Counted from the first letter of the stretch, positions 23,995 to 37,267 are shown. The stretch is DNA of 64,000 nucleotides from Icerya purchasi (GCA_039619475.1 CM077115.1:24937083-25001082), one strand, 5' to 3'. Numbers and translations are program-made. Notes: a model not told the origin generated them from the sequence alone.

Positions 23995-24009
23995 CTGAAA
24001 AAGGAAAAA

Positions 24010-26980
24010 TAAATCGTTATTACAGGTAAGTGTCAATACAGGCATAGTGCGTGAAAATTACTTTTCCGGTCCAATTGCGACCTGCTCCTACGCTGTTTTG
24101 AACACACTAAAAATGTGTGATATACGAGTATACATTGTAAATTCCACTATTCTAAATTACGATTCGGTACAAATTCAACAGTGTGGCGATACAGATCGTT
24201 CTTGTTGCAAAATGGTCTACTTTTCGAATATGAAGGTGTGTCCCCGTTATGCTGCTTGTTGCTTGAACCTTCATTTAGTTGCGAGTTACAATCTCATATT
24301 TAAAGCATACGCGACATAAGCCATTTTCCACAGTAGCACGATTGGTGTACACAGTAGTAATCCTGAGATTTTACAAATTTAGTTTATTTTTTATTTTACT
24401 GTAAATTCTGCTAAGCGCTATACTTAAAATCGATTACTGTCGATTTTATCGAGAGAATAAGCGGGTATCGATTCGCTGCCAATGAATCTCTAGGCTTTCT
24501 TAACCTTTGGATTGGATTAATATCATTTTCGGGTTTTCTCCTTTTTTATTTTTTACGTTTATTCTGCTTTGATTAGTAATGAACAGCGTTTCTAATCAAG
24601 ATTAAGCGAATATATTAAAAGAGTATTTCGAAAGTTGCAGATTTAGCTGGTATATTTTCATTGATGAAGGTTATAAATTTGTGTCGCAATATAAGTAAAT
24701 TCGGCAATTATTTTTTAATTGGTGATAATGAAATGGCATTCACTAAAACAAACATGAACTCTGATTGTAGCACAGTTAAAAAATATTATTTTCTGTTATT
24801 TTCAAAAAAGTGGCTGAAGACCAATGATAAAATTTCAAATATAAGTCGTACGGTAAAATTAAAAGAAAATTTTATTCAATATTTCCTATCTACGAAAGAT
24901 ATTCGTTTTTGCAGAAAATATGTGGATCATAAATATAAATGCGATGAAAGAAGAAAAATGAATCGAAAAGTTTGGAAATGAAGTTAAAGGAAAGCGGAAA
25001 AATTTACCTCTAAAATTCTGGTTATAAATTCAGGATATTTTCAACCGCGAATGAAAAGACTGTAAAATTGTTACTTCTGTCTGCAACAACTTATTTGATT
25101 GAAAGTGTGTATTTTCAATAATGATTGCTGTGAAAAATAACTTTAGAATCCGACTCCTCGATGTTATGTACAATAAGTTTTAATTGATTCTGTTTAGGTA
25201 AGAATCGATAAATTAATCGAAAACAAGCAGTAATAACTAAATCATTAAAAATCGCATTATACGTTGATTTTTTTTTTTTTTTTTTTAATAAACACAATTC
25301 AGCCTTAGACTGTTGCGGACAATCAATTTTATTACTTTTGCTAGCTTGCATAATTAGAACAACAAAATCGAACTATTTATATTTACAATTTTTCATACTT
25401 ACCTTAAATAAAGTTCTAAATAAATTTTCATAATTTTTGGCCACATTTAACTACAGAAATAATTTCTTTGATGAAAAAAAAAGCAGAATAAAAAAAAAAG
25501 TTTTTTTTTTTTTTTGATAAATTAGGTTAAAATTTTTGAAGTTAAAACTATGCGTTTAACTACTACCTTATAAATTATTTGTTTATTATATATGTACTGT
25601 GAAATTGATCGGAGTAAATGCTGGACAGGGGTACTGATATTCTTTTTTATTTTATGTTATAAATTATAAAATATTGGGCTGCGATACGATTTTAAAGGAA
25701 TAGATCCCAATTTCAAACAGATACGTGTTGGGTCGTGGTACAACTGCAAAGGAATATGACGGGTCGCGCAGCAAAATGGTTGAGAAACGTCGGTTTAGAG
25801 CGCTCGAATTGTTGAAACGTTGTTGAATTTTTGTTAAAGTTAATTTCGATTAATCAAATGCAGCTGGGCTCTATAAAGCTTTTGTTTATATTTCGAAATA
25901 ATTTGCGATAAAATTAAAGATGAATGTTATTAAACAACGCGATTAATTTCGAAAAACAAATGACGTTTGCTACGGGTTATATCTCTCCAAAACGGACGTG
26001 TTTAACCGTTTGGATTAAAATATTCCAGTGCATGCTGCCCCTAACGTAATCAACCCGACAGGGCTATCTGGCACTAGGATGACCAGCTAGGCATATCCGT
26101 GAAATACCTAGCCGGATATGTTAGGTGTGAGATTTTTCAACTCTGTTAAGGTTCTCAAACGTGATCGAATACAAATGCCCAGGTTGCTCAAGCTTCGAAA
26201 GTTGATTTTTCGGCACTTTTTCATCGTCTGCTGTCTCTCTAACTGACTGTTTTATTTCTAAGAGGCACGATATAGCTCTTTACTGCCTTTAACTTTCTCT
26301 ACGGAGGTAAATACGACTACTATCTGTTCGCACGTTTCATTTGCATCGATAAATAAGGTAGTTGATGATAAAGATAGAACTTATCAATGGCCAATTTTGA
26401 TGATTGCGCCGAAACATTTTTATACAGATTTCATGAAAATATGCCTATCGTGGTTGTATACACTGAAATCGATTGGAATCATTTTTTTTTTCCCATTATT
26501 ATACTGATATATGTCACTCATTGTTTCACGCTTATTTATGAAATATTTTAAAGTTACTCTATACGTGAAACAATCGTAAAATTATTTAAAATTAAAAACC
26601 CGATACGTTTCGAAATCAAAGCATCAAGATCGTGGAAGGTTTATGAATATTCCGTAATCATGAAGCTTTGAAACGCGCCGGTGTTCTTAATTTTAAATAA
26701 TTACAATTGTTTCACATGTAGAGTAATTTTATTTGATTGTTTTTTCTACGTTTTTCCTATGTTTTAAAACTTTTATTCATTATACCAGAATTTCCCAACC
26801 TTTTTTTCATCGAGCCTCCCCAAATTATAAACAACATTTTTATGCCCCCCTTAATTTTTTCATTAAAAAAAAAAAAAAACGCACATTGTTTTAATGACAT
26901 TTATTTTAATTCTAAGTTGTAGAAAATAAACTTTAACCAAATGTAAAACGTTTTTATCGAAATAATTTATTATAATTAAA
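24010..26980. other. Intron DNA of the membrane protein gene, no recognised element
   Basis: AT-rich. The plus-strand frames 24047-24319 and 24661-24981 have unconvincing composition. Homopolymer runs (T20 near 25270, A/T near 25500) may mark old retroposon tails. Confidence 0.4.
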
Positions 26981-26983
26981 GTA

Positions 26984-27905
26984 TTAATGAGATACTTGAG
27001 CTTGCATGTTCTGCACCAGTTGGTTGATTCTAGGTTCAGTTTCTGTCAGAGCTATTGTCAGATCGCTATCAATGGCAAGACGATTTCGCTGCTTAGTTTT
27101 AATTAAAACCAGAGCTGAAACCCCTGTCTCACATAAGTAAGTCGAAGAAAAAGGAACAAGTATTCACAAAGCAAGAGAGGCAACTTTGGAATTAACAAGA
27201 AATCGTTTGATCCAAAATTTCTCCAATGTCAAGAGATGAAAGTCATCTTTCGTTGTCGAATCAACCTTCATTTCTAGAAATTCTTTCTGAACTTGTTCTG
27301 GTAATTATAAGACATCAACAACAAATGAATTTCTGGTCATGTGACATATTGGTGACTCTGAATTAATGTCTTAATAGTATCGGTGGAATTCGTTTTCTGG
27401 CGCTTGCAAATGAGTTTATATTTCAACTTTGGAATCTTCGTCCAGTTTTTTATTTTTAATTGCTTTGAATAGTCGAGAAAAAGATATTATTACATTTTCA
27501 ACAGATACCATTTAATTCCAAAGCTGAAGCTTAGATATGTGAACCCTTGAATATGATCATAATTACTTTTACAGTGCCGTTTCTGCCTTGAAGCTTCAAG
27601 TTTAGCTGATTAAAGGCATCAAATATATCAGTTAAATAGGTCAACCTCCATTGAAATTGTTCATTGTTGAACATTTGCAAAAAATCTCTTTTTTTCTTTG
27701 AACTGAAGAAAGAGGATGACCTCTTCTTTCAATTCATAAAGGCGGGCCAACATATTGCCCTTAGACAACTACCGTACTTCTGTGTGAAATAGAAGGACTC
27801 TGTGATCAAAATCAAGATCCTCGCAAAGTAAACTAAATAATCGACTGTTCAAAGCGCTACGCTTGATATAGTTTACGAAAGTCCAATGAGTTTATTCCAA
27901 TCCAA
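26984..27905 (-). pseudogene. Decayed hAT transposase (ZBED5/SCAND3-like C-terminal half)
   Basis: Minus-strand translation across frameshifts gives successive blocks characteristic of ZBED5/FAM200-type domesticated or active hAT transposases. First SALNSRLFSLLCEDLDFDHR and LLFHTEVR (about 27770-27880), then LSKGNMLARLYELKEEVILF. Next come an N-LKLQGRN-like block near 27590, PEQVQKEFLEMKV...TLEKFW near 27260, and the conserved dimerisation end STYLCETGVSALVLIKTKQR followed by LTIALTETEPRI and QAQVSH with a stop at 26984-26986. Several stops interrupt it. It lies inside the intron of the host gene on the same strand. No TIR was identified. Confidence 0.7.
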
Positions 27906-28099
27906 ATCATTTTTTTTGATTAAATATATCTTCACAAATGTCTCCTACAAATTATCTGGTTTGGAAAGAGCGTTGGGTGCCACTTTTTTAATAGAGATGT
28001 AATATAATACAGTGCATATAATAAATAAATAAATAACACGTAATTTGAAAAACTGTTAAGAAATTGTTACATTGATTACGAATTCATTGGCGGCTGATC

Positions 28100-28935
28100 G
28101 GACAAGTTAAGTGATATTTATCCGGCGGACTTTTTAGTGCAGTAATTTGCAGATTACCAGCGTGTATGTATTTACATACGCTGGGTCATTTTTCATGATT
28201 GAACCATGGGCGATATTTTTGGCTCTGGAATTTCTGAGAAATCGACAAAATAGGAAAATTTTAATCCTGTCAGATTCTCAGGCTTGTCTATTAAAAGTGA
28301 AAACTACAAATCCAAAGAAAGCGTATAATAGTGAAATAAAGATTAGGAAATTATTACATAAACAAAGCAATAATCAAGTGGATTCCTCACACATGGAATA
28401 ATCGAGGATAATGAAATAATAGATATCTTGCGTAGAACAGAAGGATATAGAAATAAGGATATTAAGCTAAACTGGAAAGAGGATTCACAACTCGTATTAG
28501 AAATTAGTTAAAAAGTGGAATGCAGAGTAGAAAGTAAAGGGAAAAGATATTACTCCATTAAGAGCAAGATCGAGAAGTATCCGTGGTTTAAAAGGTTTTT
28601 TGTAGCGAAATTATATCAGTAGAATCTGTCGAAGAAGGTTGAGCCATCATCATAAAGAGCATAACTGTACTGAATTTGGATTGGCTGGATCGATATCGAG
28701 CATACGGCAGTGTGACAGATATATATTAAGGAAAGAGAAAGACACTGGTGAAAGAAATTTTAAGCAAATTCTACACGTCATATCTGTATACCAAATTGTA
28801 AATGAGCCAGTAGTATCTTTAGAATGTAAGACGTTATATCTAAAAACAGCTGATGTCGAAATATGAGAAGGAACGGATAAATTTTTAGATTTGGTAGACT
28901 GGCCAAAGGGCGGAGTTAGGCCAAAAAAAAAAAAG
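28100..28935 (+). pseudogene. Decayed LINE 3' end (RNase H domain, Cys-rich tail, poly-A)
   Basis: The frame 28147-28401 reads like a LINE RNase H domain: FFMIEPWAIFLALEFLR where AE-x-AI is expected, then ILILSDSQACLLKVK. A degraded SHMEII-DNEIIDILRRTEG block follows. Further on, RRLSHHHKEHNCTEFGLAGS matches the segment after RNase H in I/R1/Jockey-type LINEs. The element ends GGGCGGAGTTAGGCC followed by A12 at about 28935, a normal LINE tail. 5' truncated and full of stops. Lies in the large intron of the host gene, opposite strand. Confidence 0.6.
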
Positions 28936-29777
28936 GGAACTTTATAGTGATTTTTTTTTGATTTTTTTTGACCTGGCGAGGGAGTCGGCAGCAATTAAGT
29001 GGAACCATATTCAGTATACGTCACACAGTAAAAAAGATACAAGGGAAATTACGCTATTTATAATTCTCACCTTTTAAATGATACTTATATTATTTACGTA
29101 TTACGTCCTTAAGGAACTATATATATATATATACCTATATATTTTATTTTTTTTTTTTTTTGGTCTGGAAAAAAAAACGTTCGGTTACCGCTATTCTTTT
29201 TTATAGTTCATTATTTTTAATCCAGACTCACATCATCACGTTTTGAAGGACTAACTTTACTTACGCACCGTGCTATTAAATTTTTTTTTTTTTTTTTGGA
29301 AACCACTTGGACCACATTTTGCTATATGTACATCGGAGGATCTGTTTTTAATCCCGTTATTTTTTCCAATAAATATTAAGTTTTTGTCCATACTCTTGTT
29401 CGCACGATTTAAAACCCATTAAAATAAACGGGTGAAATTTAATTACGACTTTTATCAGAAAATACGGCTGAATTTTCTTTACCCTTTTTTTTTTTTTTTT
29501 TCTTTTTGCACCTAAAAAATGGAGAAAGTAAAATTAATTTTTAAAACGCAAGAGCTTCGTAATCAATTCCAACTTAAGTTGAATCCCCGTGAAAGAATTT
29601 GTAACAAAATTTATTACCGCATCATCAAAGAATGACTTTCAAATTTCGGTAAATAATAATTTAAAACAACAAATGAAAACAGTTCACATTTATTTATCAA
29701 CGTAGCGGTATTTAATTGTCCTCGAAGACGGTAACGCTTTACCTGTCGTCGCGAGGCATAAGAATCGATTAACTTAC

Positions 29778-29922
29778 CATAAACTAATGCGGCGAACAGG
29801 AAGAATACGAAACATTTCGGAGCAATGAATACCAGTGCGCCTAATAAAATCACCATGATCCCGAAAATTCCAAAGTCGATCATCCTGACGAATAGGTAGG
29901 GTAGCATCAATAGCGGTTTATT
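29778..29922 (-). CDS. Internal exon of the same membrane protein gene
   Basis: Acceptor TTTTCAG then AATAAACCG; donor TTATG followed by GTAAGTTAATC. The 145 bp read NKPLLMLPYLFVRMIDFG then a membrane segment GIMVILLGALVFIA and PKCFVFFLFAALVY, ending with one base (G) of a split codon. This joins in phase to the exon at 23994. The NKP-LL-LPYL start is typical of the segment between TM2 and TM3 in LAPTM4-like proteins. The longer open frame 29614-29910 runs past the donor into the intron and is not the real end. GC content is higher than in the flanks, as expected of conserved coding DNA. Confidence 0.7.
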
Positions 29923-30016
29923 CTGAAAATTATAAAAAAAAAAAATAAAATGGAAAACGGGGAACAGTTGCCAAAGCTGGCCATTAAAAAAGGATAATGA
30001 TAATTTTCTGGCTTAC

Positions 30017-30087
30017 CTCGTGTAGTCCGTAAACTGCTATCATCGTTACTACAATGGAAATTACGTTATTTAGCATTACCGACATGG
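30017..30087 (-). CDS. Upstream internal exon of the same membrane protein gene
   Basis: Acceptor GATAAAATTTCAG then CC ATG TCG; donor CACGAG followed by GTAAGCC. The 71 bp begin with two bases of a split codon and read MSVMLNNVISIVVTMIAVYG then LHE. This is a hydrophobic membrane segment ending in phase 0, matching the next exon, which starts AAT. The intron to 29922 is 94 bp, a normal insect short intron. The preceding exon must end with one leftover base; I did not find it in this window, so the N-terminus is unannotated. The internal ATG is probably not the true start. Confidence 0.65.
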
Positions 30088-30099
30088 CTGAAATTTTAT

Positions 30100-30815
30100 C
30101 TAAAAATATATATTTTCCAATCAGAACTAATGCTGAGAAATAGTAAATATTTATAATTGCGGATACAAATAAATAATAAGTCTGGGTCGGGGTGGAAAAA
30201 AAGAAAATATTTAAATGATAAATATTCGTAGTAATTAGGAGTAAGATGTAATGAAAAGAACGATTTTATTAAATGTAAAATAGAGAATTTTCGAATAACT
30301 CTGGAAATAAAAATTAAAATATAATCATATTATTAATTTTTCTCTATCTTTTTTGTGTTTTCTTCATATTTTGGATTTATTATACATATTTCGCTTGCAC
30401 ATTATTATGTAGGGAAATCGAGGGTTTTATAACAATAATTATGTATATCGATTTGATTTGATTTGATTCATTTTTTGATTATTATCCTAGTAGTAATAAT
30501 AATAAAATTGTAGTTCGACATCGCAGTTGTGTCACAAACGACCAATCAAATGTATATTAATTTTTGGGAAAGATAATTAAAAGACGAGTCAAGTGTTTTG
30601 TATGACACCGCTTTTAAATATAGATAAATCTTTAGTAACGGAACATATTACTCTATTAAAGGTATAAATTAAAAAATAATAAAATGTGTTGTTTTTTTTC
30701 TAAATACGGATACTTAAAGATTTATTATAAAAATTTAATGAAAATGTACTAAAAAGTAAAAAATAGTTATTCGATAAAAAATAACATCTTTTATACTAGT
30801 TGTAATTTTTCACTA
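30100..30815. other. AT-rich DNA, no recognised gene
   Basis: Includes a GATTTGATTTGATTT stretch near 30452 like the simple-repeat tails of some LINEs. No supported CDS and no exon of the host gene recognised. Confidence 0.4.
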
Positions 30816-30819
30816 TATA

Positions 30820-31065
30820 ATCTTCTAATATATAAAAATCTTGTGGTCGCACTCCTCCGAAATTTTATGAATTTTTTTTTTGTATATTTGGTAGGTATGA
30901 GAATAGGTGGTAAAGTATTTTTAACCCTCCTACCTCTAATCGCCATTTTTTAATCGCGCTTTTAGTATTTTTGTTTGAACATATTTTTAAAAGAACAATA
31001 GCCAAATAATTTATGAAGTTACATGAAGGGTCGTGTCATTTTGACATTTCATTCTGCATTTGTTA

Positions 31066-31100
<35 letters not shown>

Positions 31101-31560
31101 ATAATTTTTCGTAAAATAGAGAAATTAAAAAAAAAAAAAATATCACGCTAATAAATGTTTGAGCAAAAATCGAAAAAAAAAATCTTTCTTTTTTAAATTA
31201 CTGGTTTGTTAATTCGTATATTTATTATATTTTATTAAGAAACTTAAAATTGTACGATTTTATTGAAATTAATTTATTAACAAAACAACTAATTACAATA
31301 ATTAAGTAAGGATTTCAGTAACTATCCTCAACGGCGAATAAGTTGTGTCCACTGACGTCGTACTTGCGGTAACCGCCCCCCGGTACACCCGCAAATCGTG
31401 TGCCCGAAAAATTCATAGAACAGAACTGCGACACACAACAACAGCACACTTTCAGTTTCAAATTTAATATTTCACTTTCGATTTCTTACGTTCGATTTCT
31501 TTGATAATTTATATGGCAGAAAAACGTTTGCCGAGTCAGCTAGTTTAAGTATAAATTTTA
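30820..31560 (+). mobile_element. Interspersed element with CAGCTAGT end
   Basis: Begins near TAATATATAAAAATCTTGTGG with CGCACTCCTCCGAAATTT, and ends with TTTGCCGAGTCAGCTAGT at about 31553. This start/end pair is common in insect interspersed repeats. The same end in opposite orientation (ACTAGCTGACCCGGCGAA) appears at 62806. It holds a (TA)n run (31069-31096) and no coding frame. CTAGT would suit a Helitron 3' end, but I see no clear hairpin before it, so the class is open. Confidence 0.4.
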
Positions 31561-33985
31561 TTATCTAAGAATATTTGTGAACATGGGCTATGAGTACGTG
31601 TCAAGAAGATTTTGGTTCCTTTTCATACGCATTGTTTTTCTTCATAATTGTTGAATTTGACACATAACAGTAGCCCGTGTACGATTAATTTAATTTAATT
31701 TTACTTCATTTAATTTCATGTGCATATGATGTGGTTGATTGTCGAGGAACACAAATATACTAAATTATAAACATGGGCCATAAAATTATGTTATATTGGT
31801 TCACAGTAATTAGCATATAACAGTAGCCCATGTATACTCATTAATATTTTCGCGACTCGCGATAATTAAGATTTTCTGTATATACATATACTATTGTACA
31901 TATTCCAAAATATATTGATTGATTGATTGAATATATGTATATCTGAAAGTTTATGATAATTCTTACATAACATTAAAACCTTAAGCAGAGTTTTGGTACG
32001 CCGAATTCAAATAACACAATACCTAGAAACAATTTAATGAATATTTAACGCAGTTTTTAATCATTATTGTAGTTTGAATTAATCTTGTTTACGAATAATC
32101 ATAATATTCCCCCTCTTAAATTTAACACTAAAGTATATTATCTTCTTATCATATTGTACTTTTTAGCAGTGCACGTTTATCAAAATTTTTATTATCATTA
32201 TTTTTTACTTTTTAGTGCACTTTTTATTAAATTCTTAACAGTAATTCTTCAAGTATCTGTGCAATTTTTTAAAAAACATTTTACTTGATAATTTTTTTGG
32301 CATAATACTTAAAAATTTTTGCCTCGCTAAAAATCAACCTTTTTTAAAAGTGATAAGCTCGTAAGCTGTGACCGTTAAAAATGCATTCTCTTTATTCGAA
32401 TCTATATTTTAATCTAACATTGATAATACTTTAATTAATATTGATTATATTTTAAGTGTCATCGGCGTTTTTTGTATTAATAAAAAAAAAACTTAAAGGG
32501 ACGAGATTTTAATTAAAAATTTATTTGAATGCCTCCTGAGTTTCATTGTTTTTTATCGATATTACCACCGCTGACTAGTACACTTTTAAACAGAACTTAA
32601 TCATTAAAATCTGCCTATATGACAAACATACAAAAAAAAAACAAAAACATGCGGGACGAACACCGCCTCTTTTTTTCTTTTCGAAGTCGGTAAAAATACA
32701 AAAAAAAATTAAAAATATATTCACAACTTTAATTTGTTTAGCCGCTTCGAACTTCATTGTATTCGCGAATTTACAAAATAAGTTACAATAAAAAATACCC
32801 CGAATTATAGTATTATTGATATTTTTCAAGTGAGCTATTAATTCGGCGATATTTTCGACTTCCCTTATTTCATCAGATTTGTTTTCGTTGTTTTATGACA
32901 ATATAAGAGATTGGCCACCACAATAAGAAGGGGTTGTGTTATAGAAGCTTAGGCGTTATGCCTAACAAATGATGATGCTTTTACGCGGCTATTTACAAAA
33001 CGCGTACGTGGAAAATTACAAATGATATTAACGCGTGTAAATTTTATATAGTTCTAAAAAAAGGTTAAAAATAACATCGCTGCTTTTTCAAATGACGTTC
33101 GCAAACATTTTTTTAAGATAATGAATGAAGTGGTTCTAATGAAAACCCATTTAAAAAAAAAACCTCTTGTGGTAATTTTACAGTTGGGATTAAGATGAAA
33201 TTTTTATTTTAGCGTCAAATTTAATCTATTCGCTTGCGTCGCCATTTTAATTTGCGGGGAATGTTCATTAACAGCATTCTGGGTTGAGCGAACCGGGCGA
33301 AAATATACGGAGCTCTATCACGGTGTAAGCTGGACACGTCGTGGTTTCAAAATGTAGGACAAATGTCGAGTGAACGGCATAATCGGAGTATCAACAGACA
33401 GGAGTAAAAAAACTGAACGAGTCAATTAATTAAATTTTGGACAATTTGCGAACTATGTTGCTTCGTAAATTACTCGTGAATTGGTCTCGCCGAAAACGAG
33501 TCGCTAAGTAGCGCACGAAATTCAAATTTAATGGAATAATTAACAACTTTAACCTTTCCGTTTCAGAGAACACCTTTAATTTTCCGCTATAATTGTGTTA
33601 TGTTTAACCTTGATTTTTGTCTTCGTTCGCATCTGCCTCTATTCGCTTTCTATCTTGAATATTACTGACACACATGTTACGTATACATCAAAGTGAGCAG
33701 TTTATTCACGGTAATATTTCGCAAGCTGATTTCGAATACTTTTGTCGAATGTCGTTTTTCTTTTCCCCTCTTTTTCATTCACGTTCTCCTGCGTGAAATT
33801 CTACGAAAGTAAGGAAAAACAAACAATGAAAATAAAATTGTCGGTTGACTATTAGAACGATTTGATTTACTGGAAAACATTTTAAAGGAAATGTTTTTTA
33901 TACGAATTTTTTGAATAAGTACTTTTTTGTACACATTCATATTTATCAATATTGATTTCGTGCATCAGAAAATTAACTACATCAT
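31561..33985. other. AT-rich DNA, no recognised gene
   Basis: A phrase around GGGCTA/ACAGTAGCCC (ACAGTAGCCCGTGTA at 31668 and ACAGTAGCCCATGTA near 31822) is repeated about 154 bp apart, with ATGGGCTAT/ATGGGCCAT nearby: a short diverged tandem duplication. Otherwise nothing supported. Confidence 0.4.
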
Positions 33986-33989
33986 CTTA

Positions 33990-34218
33990 CAAAGTTCCAG
34001 TCGAGCATAACGCACTTACAGTCAGCTCTTGTCGTTATTAGGTCTCCCTACTCCCTATAACTCTTCCTTTATCCTCTCCTTTTCTTCATCTTCTGTGTTG
34101 TCCGCACTGCTGTACTTTGTTTGCGTCCATTTCGGACCGCTTAGTTATTTAGTTTTTTAGCTTAGTTTTTCCGTTGTTGGGTCAATGCCGCTGGCGCGCC
34201 CACAAAAAAAAAAAAAAA
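33990..34218 (+). mobile_element. 5'-truncated LINE, copy 1 of GCGCGCCCACA-poly(A) family
   Basis: From about 34020 the sequence (CAGCTCTTGTCGTTATTAGG to CAATGCCGCTGGCGCGCCCA plus A18) matches the end of the element at 39730-40190 with few changes. It keeps only the last coding bases and 3' UTR. The poly-A is in the plus strand. Confidence 0.75.
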
Positions 34219-34869
34219 AACTTTTCTCTTTCTTTTCTATTTTTTCCCTTGTCTTCTCTTTATCTGTTTGCCTCTTTACCTAATTTTTTCATTGCCAAAT
34301 ACGGCTTACTTAAAACACGACACGATACTAACCGCAGAAGTTCAAAATTAACAGCGGTATTCGAATTTACAAAAACCACGGTAGGTACAAAAATTAAATG
34401 CCTCGCCCAAGATAAAAAAAAAAAAAATTAAATGCCTAGATTTTTCTTCTTTTTAAATGAAAAAATTTACTTACCTTAAGAAGAACACTGTCTTGGCTAT
34501 TTCTTCCATTTCCCTTTTTAAATAAGTTTGGAGGGAAAACTTATATTCATTATTAGGGGAATCTATATAATTTTACGGGTGCTTTGTACTTTGTAACGAA
34601 TCAAATGAGTTAATTTCTTAATTTAAATATTATTTGTATAAAAGTAAAATGTAGATGATAATAGGAATAATAATAGTAATAATTAACGAATGTAATCATG
34701 AAGGGGAAATAAAGAATTGTGAATAGTTTGCGTGTACGATGTATGTATGATGAGTTCGGAAATGTGGAATTTTGGTTGCGACATAATCAGTTTGCGTTAG
34801 AAAAAATTCCGAATAGTCTAGTCTAGCGAACTCGCTAATACGTAAGCTGGTGTGTGTGTGTGTTTGTGT

Positions 34870-35376
34870 TAGTAATAGAAGCGAGTGTGAATGACGTCGC
34901 GGTATTTGTCGAGGCTTGCGATCAAGTGTTCAAATGGGGGAAATTTCGCATTAGAAGCGATGTCTAGGCAATTGCTCTCGGCTATGCAAATTATTGACAT
35001 AAATACACGCGTTTTTCGAACCCAGCGGCTTCTTCTTTTTCTCGTCGTCCGATCAACGTCGTGATCGATTGGTTATCGTTTGTGGCTAGTCATATGAATA
35101 TTATTAGCTAGTCGAGTGTAGTGTAATCGCGATAGAGTAATATATGTATATTTTTCGTTTTATTTAATTTTGTATTTTTTGTTCTGATTTTATTTTTTGG
35201 TAGTCCTATCCTCGTGATTGGCACTCGGGTAATAGAGGATTGAGCAAGGGGCACTGTAGATTGCTCTGCGGTGAGTAGGAAGGGCTCTCCTCTCCCCTTT
35301 TTGTTTTCCGTGTTTTTTTTTCTTTCTATACATATTTTTTATTTTGAAGAAGTTTTTCTTCAATGGCGCCCGAACT
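34870..35376 (+). mobile_element. Possible LTR followed by tRNA-Lys-type primer-binding site
   Basis: TGGCGCCCGAAC at 35364-35375 matches the first 12 bases of a tRNA-Lys primer-binding site. It is preceded by CTTCA plus one base, as expected if an LTR ends in CA at 35362. A TATA-like CATAAATA sits near 35000 in a GC-richer promoter-like stretch. No gag/pol frame and no second LTR are seen, so this would be a fragment. The LTR start is a guess. Confidence 0.3.
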
Positions 35377-35379
35377 TAA

Positions 35380-36664
35380 TTGAAATATTGAAAAAGACAG
35401 AAGAAACCATAACAACTTGCACAAATGTAAATTGATGTTTTTCTTTTTTTTTAATTTTTCTAAAAAATTTTTGATGTCTGGGTTCAGCGGTTTAATGGTG
35501 TATTTTTGTAATATATGAAAGGCCTTCAGTTGTTCGGAATAGTCAGTTTTCTAGCGTAAAGCCGTTATAATACTGAATTCTTTTTTTTTCATTATTGCCG
35601 CTCCGGTTCCTTAGCAGTTTGGTCAGTCCAATAACCTTAATTAGTTTTAATTTTTTCCACTTCATTCCAAAGTGTTATATCAAATTTTGGACTACGAATA
35701 ATTTCCTAGATGGTTTATTTATTTATTTATTTTTAATCTTTCCGTTTTCCCTTCAGTTACTGTGGCGTAGTTAGTTAGCAAGTGGTGTTTCGTTTGAATT
35801 GTAACTTGCAAAAACATCACTCGCGCCGGGGTTAATATCCTTAGTTGATGCGCTAACAAAAAAAAAAAAAAAACTTCTTTTTTCTACCGCACGATTATAT
35901 TTTAACACTGTTTCCTCTTTCTGTTTTTTTTTTCTTCTTTCAATATTTCAACATCTGGTTCCGATCTGGTCTCGTTCTTTTTCCCAGCGTACTCCCTTTC
36001 CCGTGTACAATTTCTGTTTTCTGCAAAAAAAAACTCCTCGACGTTCACCAAAATTTTTACGGAACACGTTGCTACCGTACCACCTTGTGTATTTATTTAA
36101 AAAATTTATTTAAAAAATTATTTTCCTTATAGCGCGCATTTTTCGAATGGACTTACAAAAAAAATAAAAACGATTATAAAATACGAGTTTTCGGATTTCT
36201 TTATGCCCCTGTCGATGATAGTAAAATCCCTACTTTTTTTCTTTATCATTTATTTTTGATACATCATTACACCATCGATCCACAATGTCAGGTGCATTTA
36301 TTGAAATGTATGCCATGCGCCAGGCGCTCAAACAATGTAAATGATTGCTCAGTTTGTTAAACACTCGATTCGATTAGCTGTTTATGCTGTTTTTGTATAA
36401 TGCACATGCTGGTGTCAAAGTCGCACGGTGAACGAAAAGATGAGCAAATAATCGGAATTCAACGCTAACTCGACACTAACAAAGTCGTTTTACACAATAA
36501 GCATTTTTCTTTGTATCCTTATATAGTGACTTCTCAGGTATCTATTGGCAAACTAAAAATTATCCCTTTTAGTCAAGTTAATCTCTGCTGCTAGAGATGT
36601 ACTGACAGATTTCTTTCTTTTTCAGTTTGATTTGGCACTAAAAATACCAGAGGATTTTCCACTG

Positions 36665-36712
<48 letters not shown>

Positions 36713-37260
36713 GTGTAGTGTCATGTTTTCATTAAAGGAGAGATTTTAGAACCTCCCATTAAGATTCCCATAAAATATTTGTAACATCATTTAAAAAGGC
36801 AGCAATCTTTTTTTTTGAATATTTTTAAAATAAAGTAGAATACCAAAAACATTGATATGTATCAGTGTTCTTATAATTCCGTATACATGTTTTACCACTG
36901 CGACTAAAACGATTTGGTTGATTTTGGGCATGAAAATATATATATATATATATAAGCAATTACTATGTAGTTTTTATGTCGAGGGTATAATCCTATTACG
37001 TTTTGGCGTCACTAAAGTACGTTAAGATAAAATATATTTACGGCAAAGTGATAAAATATATTATTTCTTTTTTGTGGATAACATGGTTAATTTATGACGA
37101 TTCGCTTATCAGTATGAAAACTGACTCAAGAATTGAGAAAAAAAAGTGAGAACGTAGCTAACTGAAATTTACTTTTCTATTAGTTTTGTAGAAGAATAGG
37201 ATGCCAGGGAGTCCCTCTATGTCAAGTTAGAATGATCGAGTGTATATATATGTATATTTT
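35380..37260. other. AT-rich DNA with homopolymers and (TA)n runs, no recognised gene
   Basis: (TA)n at 36673-36706 and 36938-36955; poly-T and poly-A tracts at 35860-35940 may be remnants of retroposon tails. No supported CDS. Confidence 0.4.
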
Positions 37261-37267
37261 ACATATA

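Noticed and set aside
29614..29910. Single 98-codon membrane ORF as a complete gene
   Set aside because: The C-terminal third lies beyond a good GTAAGT donor at 29777; the exon structure joins better to 23994.
34475..34509. Possible first coding exon (ATG...TTAAG followed by GTAAGT, minus strand) of the membrane gene
   Set aside because: It would end in phase 2, whereas the exon at 30087 needs phase 1, and no membrane segment is encoded.
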